Origin: Cupriavidus gilardii
GTDB lineage: Bacteria > Pseudomonadota > Gammaproteobacteria > Burkholderiales > Burkholderiaceae
Reading direction: 5' to 3'
Assembly: GCF_013314895.1 (NCBI RefSeq)
Contig: NZ_JABTYE010000024.1
Location: 1 to 64,000 of the forward strand
DNA: 64,000 bases
In this document: one piece after another, positions 35,825 to 44,594 of the stretch
How the letters are laid out: each line of letters opens with the position of its first letter
Position numbering within the stretch: position 1 is the stretch's first letter
Translations under genes and position numbers: made by a program
The notes under the pieces: model-generated
Database searches by the model: none
The model's input: only the letters and a program-made list of their open reading frames with translations
Told to the model about the DNA's origin: nothing

Positions 35825-36961
35825 ATGTCCTCCCGAACCTCTCCCCTCCTTGCCCTGGCCGGCGAAGTCCGCTTGCGCTGGCGCGGCTGGCTGGCCGCCT
35901 TCGTTCCGATGCCGGTGGCGGCTAGCAGCCGCGAACGGCTCAAGAGCTGTCTCGGCGCGGTATTCGCGCTGGCCTGCACGGAGTGGATCAGCCGGCATAT
36001 GCTGGGCGGCCACAACCCTTGGTTCATCGCGCCGATGGGCGCCTCCGCGGTGCTGCTGTTTGCCGTGCCTTCGAGCCCGCTGGCGCAGCCGTGGTCGGTG
36101 ATCGGCGGCAATCTGCTGGCGGCGCTGGTGGGCGTGACCTGCGCCCGCTGGATCCCGGACCCGGGACTGGCGGCCGCCGTCGCGGTGGCCGTGGCGATCG
36201 GCCTGATGTTCCATCTGCATTGCGTGCATCCGCCGGCCGGCGCGGTCGCCATCACCGCGGTGTTCGGCGGTCCCGCGGTCGCCAAGCTCGGCTATGCCTT
36301 CGTGCTGTTCCCGGTCGCGCTCAATTCGATGCTGATGCTGCTGATCGCGCTGTCGTTCAACAATCTGACCGGCCGCCGCTATCCGCATCGGCCGCCGCCC
36401 CCGGTGCCTGGGCATGGCACCAGCGATCCGCCGCCGGGCCAGCGCGTCGGCTTCACGCGTGCGGACCTGGACGAAGTGCTGGCGGCGCGCGGCGAATTTC
36501 TCGACGTCGATCGCGACGACCTTGAAGAGATCCTGGTCGCCGCCGAGTTGCGCGCGTTCGGACGCCGCTTCGGCGACGTGCGCTGCGGCGACATCATGTC
36601 GCGCGACGTGGTGGCGGTCCACGCCGACCAGCGCATCAGCGAGGCATGGACGCTGCTGACCCGGCACCGGCTGCAGGCGCTGCCGGTGGTGTCGCCGCGC
36701 CAGCGCCGGCTGGTCGGCCTGGTCGCGCTGCCGGACCTGTTCGTCGGCGACCCCGCCAAGGGCCAGCGCCGGCCGGACGGCCTGGTGCGCGACGCGATGC
36801 TGACCGAGCTGCCGACCGCCCGCCCCGACCAGCCCATCGTCGAGCTGGCCGGCGCGATGTCGGACGGCGGCTGGCACCTGATGCCGGTGGTCGACGAGCA
36901 GCGGCGGCTGCTGGGGCTGGTCACGCAGTCGGATCTGCTGGCGGCGTTGCTGAAGCGGTGA
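35825..36961 (+). CDS. HPP-family membrane protein with two CBS domains
   Basis: A 378-residue protein. An N-terminal HPP domain has four hydrophobic helices (for example ISRHMLGGHNPWFIAPMGAS, about 56-75) and the signature HCVHPPAGAVAI near 138-149. After a linker come two CBS motifs (DIMSRDVVAVHADQRISEAW, about 257-276, and VRDAMLTELPTARPDQPIVE, about 321-340). CBS pairs usually bind adenine nucleotides and gate the attached domain. Some HPP proteins move nitrite, but the substrate here is not known. It is divergent from modE. Confidence 0.85.
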   Translation: MSSRTSPLLALAGEVRLRWRGWLAAFVPMPVAASSRERLKSCLGAVFALACTEWISRHMLGGHNPWFIAPMGASAVLLFAVPSSPLAQPWSVIGGNLLAALVGVTCARWIPDPGLAAAVAVAVAIGLMFHLHCVHPPAGAVAITAVFGGPAVAKLGYAFVLFPVALNSMLMLLIALSFNNLTGRRYPHRPPPPVPGHGTSDPPPGQRVGFTRADLDEVLAARGEFLDVDRDDLEEILVAAELRAFGRRFGDVRCGDIMSRDVVAVHADQRISEAWTLLTRHRLQALPVVSPRQRRLVGLVALPDLFVGDPAKGQRRPDGLVRDAMLTELPTARPDQPIVELAGAMSDGGWHLMPVVDEQRRLLGLVTQSDLLAALLKR

Positions 36962-36982
36962 CGGGAGCGTCGGCGGCAGACT

Positions 36983-37112
36983 GCCCTCTCCCCGGCCCTC
37001 TCCCGCAAGCGGGAGAGGGAGAACACCACGGGCAAGCTCCACGCGTCGTCCCTCCAATCCGCGACGACGCGCTCCCCTCTCCCGCTTGCGGGAGAGGGGC
37101 TGGGGGAGAGGG
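36983..37112. repeat. Composite palindromic REP-like element 3
   Basis: One half is CCTCTCCCGC-AA-GCGGGAGAGG (36999-37018) behind a CCCTCTCCCC arm. The other, reversed, is CCCTCTCCCGC-TT-GCGGGAGAGGG (37076-37099) followed by GGGGGAGAGGG. About 55 bp separate the halves. It lies between the HPP gene and the transglycosylase gene. Confidence 0.85.
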
Positions 37113-37166
37113 CCAGCGCTCCCCCACCGCAGATGTCATCACCCAACACTGGCAAAATAGCGGCCC

Positions 37167-37862
37167 ATGAATCGTCTCTGGTCGCATCTTCTCGGCTTGT
37201 TCGTCCTCGTGCTGGCTACCTGCGTGCTGCTTGGCACGCTGGCAGTGGTGGTCGCCAGCCGGCAACTCCCTCCGCTCGACGCCATCGCCGCGTTCCGCCA
37301 CACGGCCGGCTACGTGCCGCTGGACAAGATGCCGCCCGCGCTGACGCAGGCGGTGGTCGCCATCGAAGACGAACGCTTCTATCTGCATGACGGCATCGAC
37401 TACGTCGGCGTGATCCGCGCGGGCCTGGCCAATCTGTCCGACGACCTGTCGCAGGGCGCGTCGACCATCACGATGCAGGTCGCCCGCAACTTCTTCCTGT
37501 CGCGCGAAAAGACCTATACCCGCAAGCTCTACGAGGCGCTGCTGGCCTACCGCATCGAGGGGGCCTTCAGCAAGGACGAGATCCTCGAGCTGTACATGAA
37601 CAAGGTCTATCTCGGCGAAGGGGCCTATGGCTTCGCGCAGGCGGCGCGCACCTATTTCGGCAAGCCGTTGAGCGAGCTGACGCTGGCCGAGTCCGCAATG
37701 CTGGCCGGCCTGCCCAAGGCGCCGTCGGCCAACAACCCCGTCGTCAATCCCCGCCGCGCACGCCAGCGGCAAGCCTATATCCTGCTGCGCATGCTGGAAC
37801 TGGGCCGCATCGACCGGCACCAGTACGATGCCGCGCTGCTCGAGCCGCTGCGGCTGCGCTAA
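37167..37862 (+). CDS. Monofunctional GT51 peptidoglycan transglycosylase
   Basis: A 231-residue protein with one N-terminal membrane helix (LLGLFVLVLATCVLLGTLAV) and a single glycosyltransferase 51 domain that polymerises lipid II. The five GT51 motifs are visible: VVAIEDERFYLHDGID (about 65-80, catalytic Glu), GASTITMQVARNFFLSREKT (about 97-116), KLYEALLAYRIE (about 119-130), KDEILELYMNKVYLGEGAYG (about 135-154) and the RQRQAYILLRMLE segment near the end. The motifs look more like the front half of penicillin-binding protein 1A than classical MtgA. No transpeptidase domain follows. Confidence 0.88.
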   Translation: MNRLWSHLLGLFVLVLATCVLLGTLAVVVASRQLPPLDAIAAFRHTAGYVPLDKMPPALTQAVVAIEDERFYLHDGIDYVGVIRAGLANLSDDLSQGASTITMQVARNFFLSREKTYTRKLYEALLAYRIEGAFSKDEILELYMNKVYLGEGAYGFAQAARTYFGKPLSELTLAESAMLAGLPKAPSANNPVVNPRRARQRQAYILLRMLELGRIDRHQYDAALLEPLRLR

Positions 37863-38024
37863 GACTTCCCCAGGACTTCGCCCTTCCTTGTTGCGGCGCG
37901 AGACGGTGTCAGCGCCCACCCGACGGCGCCGCCCGGTGCGCCATGCTAGCCTGCTGGCAGCCGGGTTCCGCCTGCGCCGAACCCGTTCACCACGCCGCAA
38001 CGGCGGACTCTCGGGGAGGCAACG

Positions 38025-38492
38025 ATGGATGGCATCTGGTCAGACATGCTGAGCGCGCTGCGGACGGAGTTCGCCGACATTCCCGATATCGAGGAAGCGA
38101 CCCGGGTCGTGGTCCGGCTCGGCATGGCGATGCTGCTCGGCGCGATGATCGGCTACGAACGCGAAGCCGCCGGCAAGGCGGCCGGCCTGCGCACCCATAT
38201 GCTGGTCGCGCTCGGGTCGGCGATGTTCGTGCTGGTGCCGCTGCAGGCCGGCGTGCCGCTGGCCGACATGAGCCGCGTGCTGCAGGGCATCGCCTCGGGC
38301 ATCGGCTTCCTCGGCGCCGGTGCCATCATCAAGCTCAACAGCGAAGAAAGCATCAAGGGCCTGACCACCGCGGCCAGCATCTGGATGGTGTCCGCCATCG
38401 GCGTCGCCGCCGGCATGGGCCGCGAGGCCACCGCGCTGCTCGCCACGGTTTTCACGCTGGTGATTTTGGAGATTTTGCAGCGGGTGAAGTAG
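38025..38492 (+). CDS. MgtC/SapB family membrane protein
   Basis: A 155-residue inner-membrane protein of the MgtC/SapB/YhiD family. It has hydrophobic helices at about 28-45, 60-78, 85-105, 117-130 and 133-150. Signature stretches are LGAMIGYEREAAGKAAGLRT (about 39-58) and the IASGIGFLGAGAIIK region (about 86-100). Relatives tune ATP synthase or Mg2+ adaptation. A strong GGGGAGG ribosome site precedes the ATG by 5 nt. The Mg2+ role is family knowledge, not shown here. Confidence 0.88.
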   Translation: MDGIWSDMLSALRTEFADIPDIEEATRVVVRLGMAMLLGAMIGYEREAAGKAAGLRTHMLVALGSAMFVLVPLQAGVPLADMSRVLQGIASGIGFLGAGAIIKLNSEESIKGLTTAASIWMVSAIGVAAGMGREATALLATVFTLVILEILQRVK

Positions 38493-38564
38493 CGCCTGCC
38501 TCCGAGCCGTCCGGGCGCACTACCATGCGGCCCATCCATTCACGACGTAGGCGAGGAGCGCGCT

Positions 38565-38879
38565 ATGGCCCGTTTCCACAACGGCATGCGTCCAGTTCAT
38601 CCGGGCGAGATCCTGCGCGAGGAGTATCTCGTGCCGCTCGATCTATCGATCGCCGAACTGGCGAAGGAATTGCATGTCGGCACCGCGCAAATCGAGGCTG
38701 TCGTGCGCGGCAATGCCGGCGTGACCAGCGAGATCGCGCTGCGTTTGGCGCGTTATTTTGGGCGCGAAGCAGAAACCTGGTTGAACCTTCAGCAGGCCTA
38801 CGATCTCAAGACCGCCGAACAACAGCTGGGCGACGCCATTCGCTCCGAAGTCGCGCCGCGCAAGGTCAAGGCGGCGTAG
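38565..38879 (+). CDS. higA: HigA-type antitoxin / XRE regulator, apparently orphan
   Basis: A 104-residue protein typical of HigA antidotes. It opens MARFHNGMRPVHPGEILREE and carries a helix-turn-helix (SIAELAKELHVGTAQIEAVV, about 29-48). The family tail ARYFGREAETWLNLQQAYDL is at about 64-83. The ATG has GAGGAG 6 nt upstream. No HigB-type toxin ORF is found in the 72 bp before it or in the short gap after it, so it is either a stand-alone regulator or the remnant of a toxin-antitoxin pair. Confidence 0.85.
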   Translation: MARFHNGMRPVHPGEILREEYLVPLDLSIAELAKELHVGTAQIEAVVRGNAGVTSEIALRLARYFGREAETWLNLQQAYDLKTAEQQLGDAIRSEVAPRKVKAA

Positions 38880-38935
38880 CAGCCTCGCGCTGGATAGGCT
38901 AACCGTATTCTCGGTTCACCGCGCGGGCCAGCTCC

Positions 38936-39157
38936 CTACAAATCCCCGCGATGCCGCTCCAGCGCAGCGCGAACAATCGGCGCGACCGCGTCCGCCTGCC
39001 CGTTGTCCACGCCCTTGAGCAAGGCGCGCCGCATCGGCGGCGCCCAGAAGCGGCGCAGGTGGCTGGCGATGTCGGCCAGCGCCTCGTCGCGATCGGGCAT
39101 CGCGGCGAAGAAGGTACCGATCTGGTTGGCCATCTTGACCAGGTTGTCGAGGTTCAT
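38936..39157 (-). CDS. fdsD: Formate dehydrogenase delta subunit FdsD
   Basis: A 73-residue protein (MNLDNLVKMANQIGTFFAAM, then RDEALADIASHLRRFWAPPM) typical of FdsD, a small protein needed for maturation or stability of soluble NAD-dependent formate dehydrogenase. The start lies 2 nt after the fdsC stop codon, so translation is coupled. It is the last gene of the fdsGBACD operon, with no terminator hairpin seen after it. Confidence 0.88.
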   Translation of the reverse strand: MNLDNLVKMANQIGTFFAAMPDRDEALADIASHLRRFWAPPMRRALLKGVDNGQADAVAPIVRAALERHRGDL

Positions 39158-39159
39158 GA

Positions 39160-40083
39160 TCAGCAGCGTGACGGCAGCAGCCGCGCGGAATGGGTGTAGA
39201 CGACATGGCGGCCCGGGCGCACGAATCCGGCCAGCGTGACGCCGGCCTGTTCGGCCAGCCGGACCGCCATCGCGGTGGGTCCGGAGACGGCGGCCAGCAC
39301 GCCGATGCCGGCGCTGGCGGCCTTGACCACCATCTCGTAGCTGGCGCGGCTGGTGACCAGCGCCGCGCCGTCGGCGGCTGGCTCGCCGCTGCGCGCCAGC
39401 GCGCCGATCAGCTTGTCGAGCGCGTTGTGGCGGCCGACGTCCTCGCGCACCAACGCTACGCTGCCGTCGGCGCGCAGCCAGGCGGCGGCATGGGTGGCGC
39501 CGGTATGGCGCAGCAGCGCCTGGCGACGCTGCAGCTCGGCAAAGCCCGCATGCAGGCTCGCGCCGTCGAAGCGCGCGGCGCTCGCAACCGGCGCCGGCAT
39601 CCGCGCCACCTGCGACAGCGACTCGACGCCGCACAGTCCGCAGCCGGTGCGGCCCGTCATGGCGCGGCGCCGTGTCTTCATCCGCGCGAACGCGTCGCCG
39701 GCGATGCGCAGCTGCACGGCGATCCCTTGCTCGCCGACCTGCGTGTCGATCTCGAACACGTCGCGCGCGTTCGCGACAATGCCCTCCGTCAGGCTGAAGC
39801 CCAGCGCGAAGTCCTCGAGATCGGCCGGCGTGGCCAGCATCACCGCGTGAGAGATGCCGTTGTACTCGAGCGCAACGGGGACTTCCTCGGCGACATCGTC
39901 GAAAGCGAGCGTCATGTCGTCGCCCTCGCCTTCCCGACGCGCGACCTCGACGGTGGCGTAGGGCATCGGCAGATCGCCGTCGCGCTGATACCGACCAGCC
40001 TCGTACCGACCGGCGTCGCACACGCCGGCCTCGTACAGACCAGCCTCGTCGCGCGCGCCCACGCCGCGCTCACAGACCAGCAT
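39160..40083 (-). CDS. fdsC: Formate dehydrogenase accessory sulfurtransferase FdsC/FdhD
   Basis: A 307-residue FdhD-family protein that passes sulfur to the bis-MGD cofactor and protects it until insertion into FdsA. The conserved CxxC lies in GRTGCGLCGVES (about 144-155). LALVREDVGRHNALDKLIG-type sequence (here VALVREDVGRHNALDKLIGA, about 204-223) and the TSRASYEMVVKAA stretch (about 242-254) are family marks. Residues about 10-35 form a five-residue repeat from four 15-bp units, an atypical extension. A downstream ATG at 39966 would skip it but lacks a ribosome site; the chosen start has GGAGG 6 nt upstream. It overlaps fdsA by 14 nt. Confidence 0.9.
   Translation of the reverse strand: MLVCERGVGARDEAGLYEAGVCDAGRYEAGRYQRDGDLPMPYATVEVARREGEGDDMTLAFDDVAEEVPVALEYNGISHAVMLATPADLEDFALGFSLTEGIVANARDVFEIDTQVGEQGIAVQLRIAGDAFARMKTRRRAMTGRTGCGLCGVESLSQVARMPAPVASAARFDGASLHAGFAELQRRQALLRHTGATHAAAWLRADGSVALVREDVGRHNALDKLIGALARSGEPAADGAALVTSRASYEMVVKAASAGIGVLAAVSGPTAMAVRLAEQAGVTLAGFVRPGRHVVYTHSARLLPSRC
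39985..40044 (-). repeat. Four 15-bp repeats in the fdsC 5' end
   Basis: Four tandem 15-bp units (for example plus-strand CTCGTACCGACCGGC) encode a five-residue motif like EAGRY in the first 35 residues of FdsC. The length keeps the frame open. Confidence 0.85.
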
Positions 40084-42952
40084 GGCCCGCCTCCGCCTTC
40101 TCGCCTTCCGCGACCGCACTGGCCGCCCGCAGCAGCCGCAATTGCTCGTCATGGAAGTCCCGATAGCGCTGCTGCCATTCGGAAGGCTGCGCCACCGGCA
40201 GCACCTGCACCGCGGTGACCTTGTACTCGGGGCAGTTGGTGGCCCAGTCCGAGTTGTCGGTGGTGATCACGTTGGCGCCCGACTCGGGGAAGTGGAACGT
40301 CGTGTAGACCACGCCCGGCTGCATGCGCTCGCTGACCAGCGCGCGCAGCACCGTCTCGCCCGCGCGGCTGACGATGCCGACCCAGTCGCCGTCGGCGATG
40401 CCGCGCTCCTGCGCGTCGTGCGGATGGATCTCGAGCCGGTCCTCGTCGTGCCAGCGCACATTGTCGGTGCGCCGCGTCTGCGCGCCGACGTTGTACTGCG
40501 ACAGGATGCGGCCGGTGGTCAGGATCAGCGGGAAGCGGCGGTTGACCTTCTCCTCGGTCGGCACGAACTGCGTGATGATGAACTTGCCCTTGCCGCGCAC
40601 GAAGGTATCGACATGCATGATCGGCGTGCCGGCCGGCGCCTGCGCATTGCAGGGCCACTGGATGCTGCCGAGCTCGTCTAGCTTCGCGTAGCTGACGCCG
40701 GCGAAGGTCGGCGTCAGCCGCGCGATCTCGTCCATGATCTCGGACGGATGGCGATAGTCCATCGGATAGCCGAGCGCGTTCGACAGCAGCATCGTCACCT
40801 CCCAGTCGGCATAGCCGGCCTTGGGCGGCATCACCTTGCGCACGCGCGAGATGCGGCGCTCCGCATTGGTGAAGGTGCCGTCCTTCTCGAGGAACGAGGA
40901 ACCCGGCAGGAACACGTGCGCGTACTTGGCGGTCTCGTTCAGGAAGATGTCCTGCACCACGATGCATTCCATCGACGACAGCGCCTCGGCCACATGCTGC
41001 GTGTTCGGATCGGACTGGACGATGTCCTCGCCCTGGCAATACAGGCCCTTGAAGCTGCCGCCGAGCGCGGCCTCGAACATATTGGGAATGCGCAGGCCCG
41101 GCTCGGGGCTGATCTCCACGTTCCACGCCTGCTCGAACAGGCCGCGTGTGGTCGAATCGGAGACATGGCGGTAGCCCGGCAGCTCGTGGGGGAACGAGCC
41201 GATATCGCAGGACCCCTGCACATTGTTCTGCCCGCGCAGCGGATTGACGCCGACACCCTCGCGGCCGATATTGCCGGTCGCCATCGCCAGATTGGCGATC
41301 GCCATCACCGCGGTCGAACCCTGCGCGTGCTCGGTGACGCCCAGACCGTAGTAGATCGCGGCATTGCCGCCGGTCGCGTACAGCCGCGCGGCCCCCCGCA
41401 ATTGTTCGGCCGGCACGCCGGTGGCCTCGGCCATCGCCTCGGGCGAGTTCTCCGGACGCGCAACAAACTCGCGCCATTGCGCGAAGGCCTTGCCCTCGCA
41501 GCGCTCGGCGATGAAGGCCTCGTTCAGCAGCCGTTCGGTGACGATCACGTGCGCCATCGCAGTCAGCACCGCGACATTGCTGCCGGGCCGCAGCTGCAGG
41601 TGATAGTCGGCGCGCACGTGCGGCGATTGGACCAGATCGATGCGGCGCGGATCGATGACGATCAGGCGCGCGCCGGCGCGCAGCCGCTTCTTCAGCCGCG
41701 AACCGAACACCGGATGGCCGTCGGTCGGATTGGCGCCGATCACCAGGATTACGTCAGCGCGCTCGACCGAACGGAAGGTCTGCGTGCCGGCGGACTCGCC
41801 CAACGTCTGCTTGAGCCCATAGCCGGTCGGCGAATGGCAGACGCGCGCGCAGGTATCGACGTTGTTGTTGCCGAAGGCCGCGCGCACCAGCTTCTGCACC
41901 AGATAGCCTTCCTCGTTGGTACAGCGCGACGACACGATGCCGCCGACTGCGTCGCGCCCGTGCTCCGCCTGGATCCGGCGGAACTGCGTGGCCGCGTAGT
42001 CGATCGCCTCTTCCCACGACACCTCGCGCCACGGATCCTGGATGCTGGCGCGGATCATCGGCTTGAGGATGCGATCCTGGTGCGTGGCATAGCCCCAGGC
42101 AAAGCGGCCCTTGACGCAGGCATGGCCCTCGTTGGCCTGGCCGTTCTTGTACGGCACCATGCGCACGACCTCGTTGCCCTTCATCTCGGCCTTGAAGGCG
42201 CAACCGACGCCGCAGTAGGCGCAGGTGGTCACCACGCTGTGCTCGGGCTGGCCCATGCGGATCAGCGAGGTCTCGGTCAGCGTCGCGGTCGGGCAGGCCT
42301 GCACGCAGGCGCCGCACGACACGCAGTCCGAATCCATGAAGGACTCGCCCTGCCCCGCGGTCACGCGGGAATCGAAGCCGCGGCCACTGATCGTCAGCGC
42401 GAAGGTACCCTGCGTTTCCTCGCAGGCGCGCACGCAGCGGTTGCAGACGATGCATTTGGAAGGGTCGTACTGGAAGTACGGATTCGACTGGTCCTTGACC
42501 GCATCCAGATGGCTGGCCCCGTCGTTGCCATAGCGAACTTCGCGCAGCCCGACCGCGCCGGCCATGTCCTGCAGCTCGCAGTTGCCGTTGGTCGGACAGG
42601 TCAGGCAATCGAGCGGATGGTCGGAGATATAGAGTTCCATCACGCCGCGACGGATCTCGGCGAGCTTGCCGGTCTGCGTGCGCACCTTCATGCCAGGTTC
42701 GGCCGGCGTGGTGCACGACGCCGGATAGCCGCGCCGCCCTTCGATCTCGACCAGGCACAGCCGGCACGAGCCGAACGGTTCGAGGCTGTCGGTCGCGCAC
42801 AGCTTGGGCACATGGACGCCGGCCTCGACCGCGGCGCGCATCACCGAGGTGCCCGCGGGCACGGTGACGGCGACGCCGTCGATCTCCAGCGTGACGGTTT
42901 GCTCGGCCTCGCGCCGCGGCGTGCCGTAATCGATATCGTGGTGGGGATGCAA
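40070..42952 (-). CDS. fdsA: NAD-dependent formate dehydrogenase alpha (Mo) subunit FdsA
   Basis: The 960-residue catalytic subunit that oxidises formate to CO2. Domains in order: a [2Fe-2S] ferredoxin domain (Cys52, 63, 66, 80), a His-Cys3 cluster (HPLDCLTCPTNGNC, about 114-127), two [4Fe-4S] clusters (CIVCNRCVRACEE and CVSCGACVQACP) and a fourth (CAYCGVGCAFK). The molybdopterin domains hold the Mo-ligand Cys in DTCARVCHSPTGYG, where a following His is also conserved. The C-terminal MopB domain includes LTTGRILSQYNVGAQTRRTD. Electrons go to FdsB. It lies 46 bp after fdsB. Confidence 0.96.
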   Translation of the reverse strand: MHPHHDIDYGTPRREAEQTVTLEIDGVAVTVPAGTSVMRAAVEAGVHVPKLCATDSLEPFGSCRLCLVEIEGRRGYPASCTTPAEPGMKVRTQTGKLAEIRRGVMELYISDHPLDCLTCPTNGNCELQDMAGAVGLREVRYGNDGASHLDAVKDQSNPYFQYDPSKCIVCNRCVRACEETQGTFALTISGRGFDSRVTAGQGESFMDSDCVSCGACVQACPTATLTETSLIRMGQPEHSVVTTCAYCGVGCAFKAEMKGNEVVRMVPYKNGQANEGHACVKGRFAWGYATHQDRILKPMIRASIQDPWREVSWEEAIDYAATQFRRIQAEHGRDAVGGIVSSRCTNEEGYLVQKLVRAAFGNNNVDTCARVCHSPTGYGLKQTLGESAGTQTFRSVERADVILVIGANPTDGHPVFGSRLKKRLRAGARLIVIDPRRIDLVQSPHVRADYHLQLRPGSNVAVLTAMAHVIVTERLLNEAFIAERCEGKAFAQWREFVARPENSPEAMAEATGVPAEQLRGAARLYATGGNAAIYYGLGVTEHAQGSTAVMAIANLAMATGNIGREGVGVNPLRGQNNVQGSCDIGSFPHELPGYRHVSDSTTRGLFEQAWNVEISPEPGLRIPNMFEAALGGSFKGLYCQGEDIVQSDPNTQHVAEALSSMECIVVQDIFLNETAKYAHVFLPGSSFLEKDGTFTNAERRISRVRKVMPPKAGYADWEVTMLLSNALGYPMDYRHPSEIMDEIARLTPTFAGVSYAKLDELGSIQWPCNAQAPAGTPIMHVDTFVRGKGKFIITQFVPTEEKVNRRFPLILTTGRILSQYNVGAQTRRTDNVRWHDEDRLEIHPHDAQERGIADGDWVGIVSRAGETVLRALVSERMQPGVVYTTFHFPESGANVITTDNSDWATNCPEYKVTAVQVLPVAQPSEWQQRYRDFHDEQLRLLRAASAVAEGEKAEAGHAGL

Positions 42953-42998
42953 GGTCAGACTCCGCGGGGTCGGTGATTGGGCGAGGTGCTTGTCGTCT

Positions 42999-44594
42999 TC
43001 ATGCGGCGCGCGCCGGCAGCGGCGGCAGGCCGAAGTCCTCGGGGAAGCTGTCGAGGGCCGACAGCACCGGATACGGCGTCATGCCGCCCATCGCGCAAAG
43101 CGAGCCGTGCAGCATGGTGTCGCACAGATCGCGCACCAGCCGCACCTGCTGCGTGCGCTGCGCAGGGTCCGGCTGTGCCATCAGCTTGTCGATGACCTCG
43201 ACGCCGCGGGTCGAGCCGATCCGGCACGGCGTGCATTTGCCGCAGGACTCGACCGCACAGAATTCCATCGCATAGCGGGCTTGCCGGGCCATGTCGACGG
43301 TGTCGTCGAAGGCGACGATGCCGCCGTGGCCCACCACGCCGCCGAACGCGGCATAGGCTTCGTAGTCGAGCGGCACGTCCCAGCGCGATTCGTTCAGATA
43401 GGCGCCGAGCGGGCCGCCGACCTGCACCGCGCGCAACGGCCGGCCGCTGCGCGCGCCGCCGCCGTAGTCGAACAGCAATTCGCGCAGCGTGACGCCGAAC
43501 GCCTTCTCGACCAGTCCGCCGCGCGCGATATTGCCGGCCAGCTGGAACGGCAGCGTGCCGCGCGAGCGGCCCATGCCGAAGTCGCGATAGTGCTGCGCGC
43601 CCTCGGCCAGAATCACCGGCACGGTGGCCAGCGAGATCACGTTGTTGATGATCGTGGGCCGGCCGAACAGGCCCTCGATCGCGGGCAGCGGCGGTTTGGC
43701 GCGCACCACGCCGCGACGTCCTTCGAGGCTTTCGAGCAGCGCGGTTTCCTCGCCGCAGACATAGGCCCCCGCGCCCTTGCGTACCTCCAGCGTGAAACGG
43801 CGGCCGCTGCCGCGGATATCGTCGCCGAGCCAACCCGCCAGCGTGGCTACGGCGATGGCGCGTTCCAGCACCGCGATCGCATGCGGATATTCCGAGCGCA
43901 CGTAGACGTAGCCCTGCTCGGCGCCGACCGCCAACCCGGCGATCGTCATGCCCTCGATCAGCATCAAGGGATCGCCCTCCATCACCATGCGATCGGAGAA
44001 CGTGCCCGAGTCGCCTTCGTCGGCATTGCAGACCACGTATTTGACGGGGCTGTCCGCCTTCAGCACCGTGTTCCACTTGATGCCGGTCGGAAAGGCCGCG
44101 CCGCCGCGGCCGCGCAGGCCCGAGTCTGTGACCTCGCGGACGATGTCGGCGCCGCCCATCGACAGCGCGCGCGTCAGGCCGCGATAGCCGCCGTGCGCAA
44201 GATAGTCGTCGAGCGACAGCGGATCGGTGATGCCCATGCGAGCGAAGGTCAGGCGCTCCTGCTGGCGAAGAAAGGGAATCGATTCGGTCATGCCGTGACA
44301 CACCGGATGGTTGCCGCCGCGCAGGAAGCCGGTATCGAACAGCGCGGGCACGTCCGCAGCGCTGACCGGCCCGTAGGCGATTCGCCCGGCCGGCGTCTGC
44401 ACCTCGACCAGCGGTTCGAGCCAGAACATGCCGCGCGAGCCGTTGCGCACGATGCGCACCGCCTCGCCGCGCGCCGCGGCCTGCCCAGCAATCGCCCGCG
44501 CCACCGCTTCGGCGCCCATGGCCAGCGCGGTGGAATCGCGCGGAACGAACACCGTCACGGGCGCGACGGTGGTCGACATCGATGTCGTGTTCAT
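42999..44594 (-). CDS. fdsB: NAD-dependent formate dehydrogenase beta (FMN, NAD) subunit FdsB
   Basis: A 531-residue homologue of complex I NuoF with an N-terminal thioredoxin-like extension. It has the FMN/NADH site RGRGGAAFPTGIKWNTV (about 159-175), NADEGDSGTFSDR (about 190-202), VCGEETALLESLEG, and the [4Fe-4S] ligands in ESCGKCTPCRIG with a distant Cys in HGSLCAMGG. It passes electrons from FdsA to NAD+ in the cytoplasm. The start overlaps the fdsG stop as ATGA, with GAGGTGA 4 nt upstream. Confidence 0.96.
   Translation of the reverse strand: MNTTSMSTTVAPVTVFVPRDSTALAMGAEAVARAIAGQAAARGEAVRIVRNGSRGMFWLEPLVEVQTPAGRIAYGPVSAADVPALFDTGFLRGGNHPVCHGMTESIPFLRQQERLTFARMGITDPLSLDDYLAHGGYRGLTRALSMGGADIVREVTDSGLRGRGGAAFPTGIKWNTVLKADSPVKYVVCNADEGDSGTFSDRMVMEGDPLMLIEGMTIAGLAVGAEQGYVYVRSEYPHAIAVLERAIAVATLAGWLGDDIRGSGRRFTLEVRKGAGAYVCGEETALLESLEGRRGVVRAKPPLPAIEGLFGRPTIINNVISLATVPVILAEGAQHYRDFGMGRSRGTLPFQLAGNIARGGLVEKAFGVTLRELLFDYGGGARSGRPLRAVQVGGPLGAYLNESRWDVPLDYEAYAAFGGVVGHGGIVAFDDTVDMARQARYAMEFCAVESCGKCTPCRIGSTRGVEVIDKLMAQPDPAQRTQQVRLVRDLCDTMLHGSLCAMGGMTPYPVLSALDSFPEDFGLPPLPARAA

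Noticed and set aside
39966..40083. Downstream start of fdsC that would remove the repeat
   Set aside because: No ribosome site precedes the ATG at 39966, while 40083 has GGAGG and overlaps fdsA as expected in this operon. It is kept as a minor alternative.
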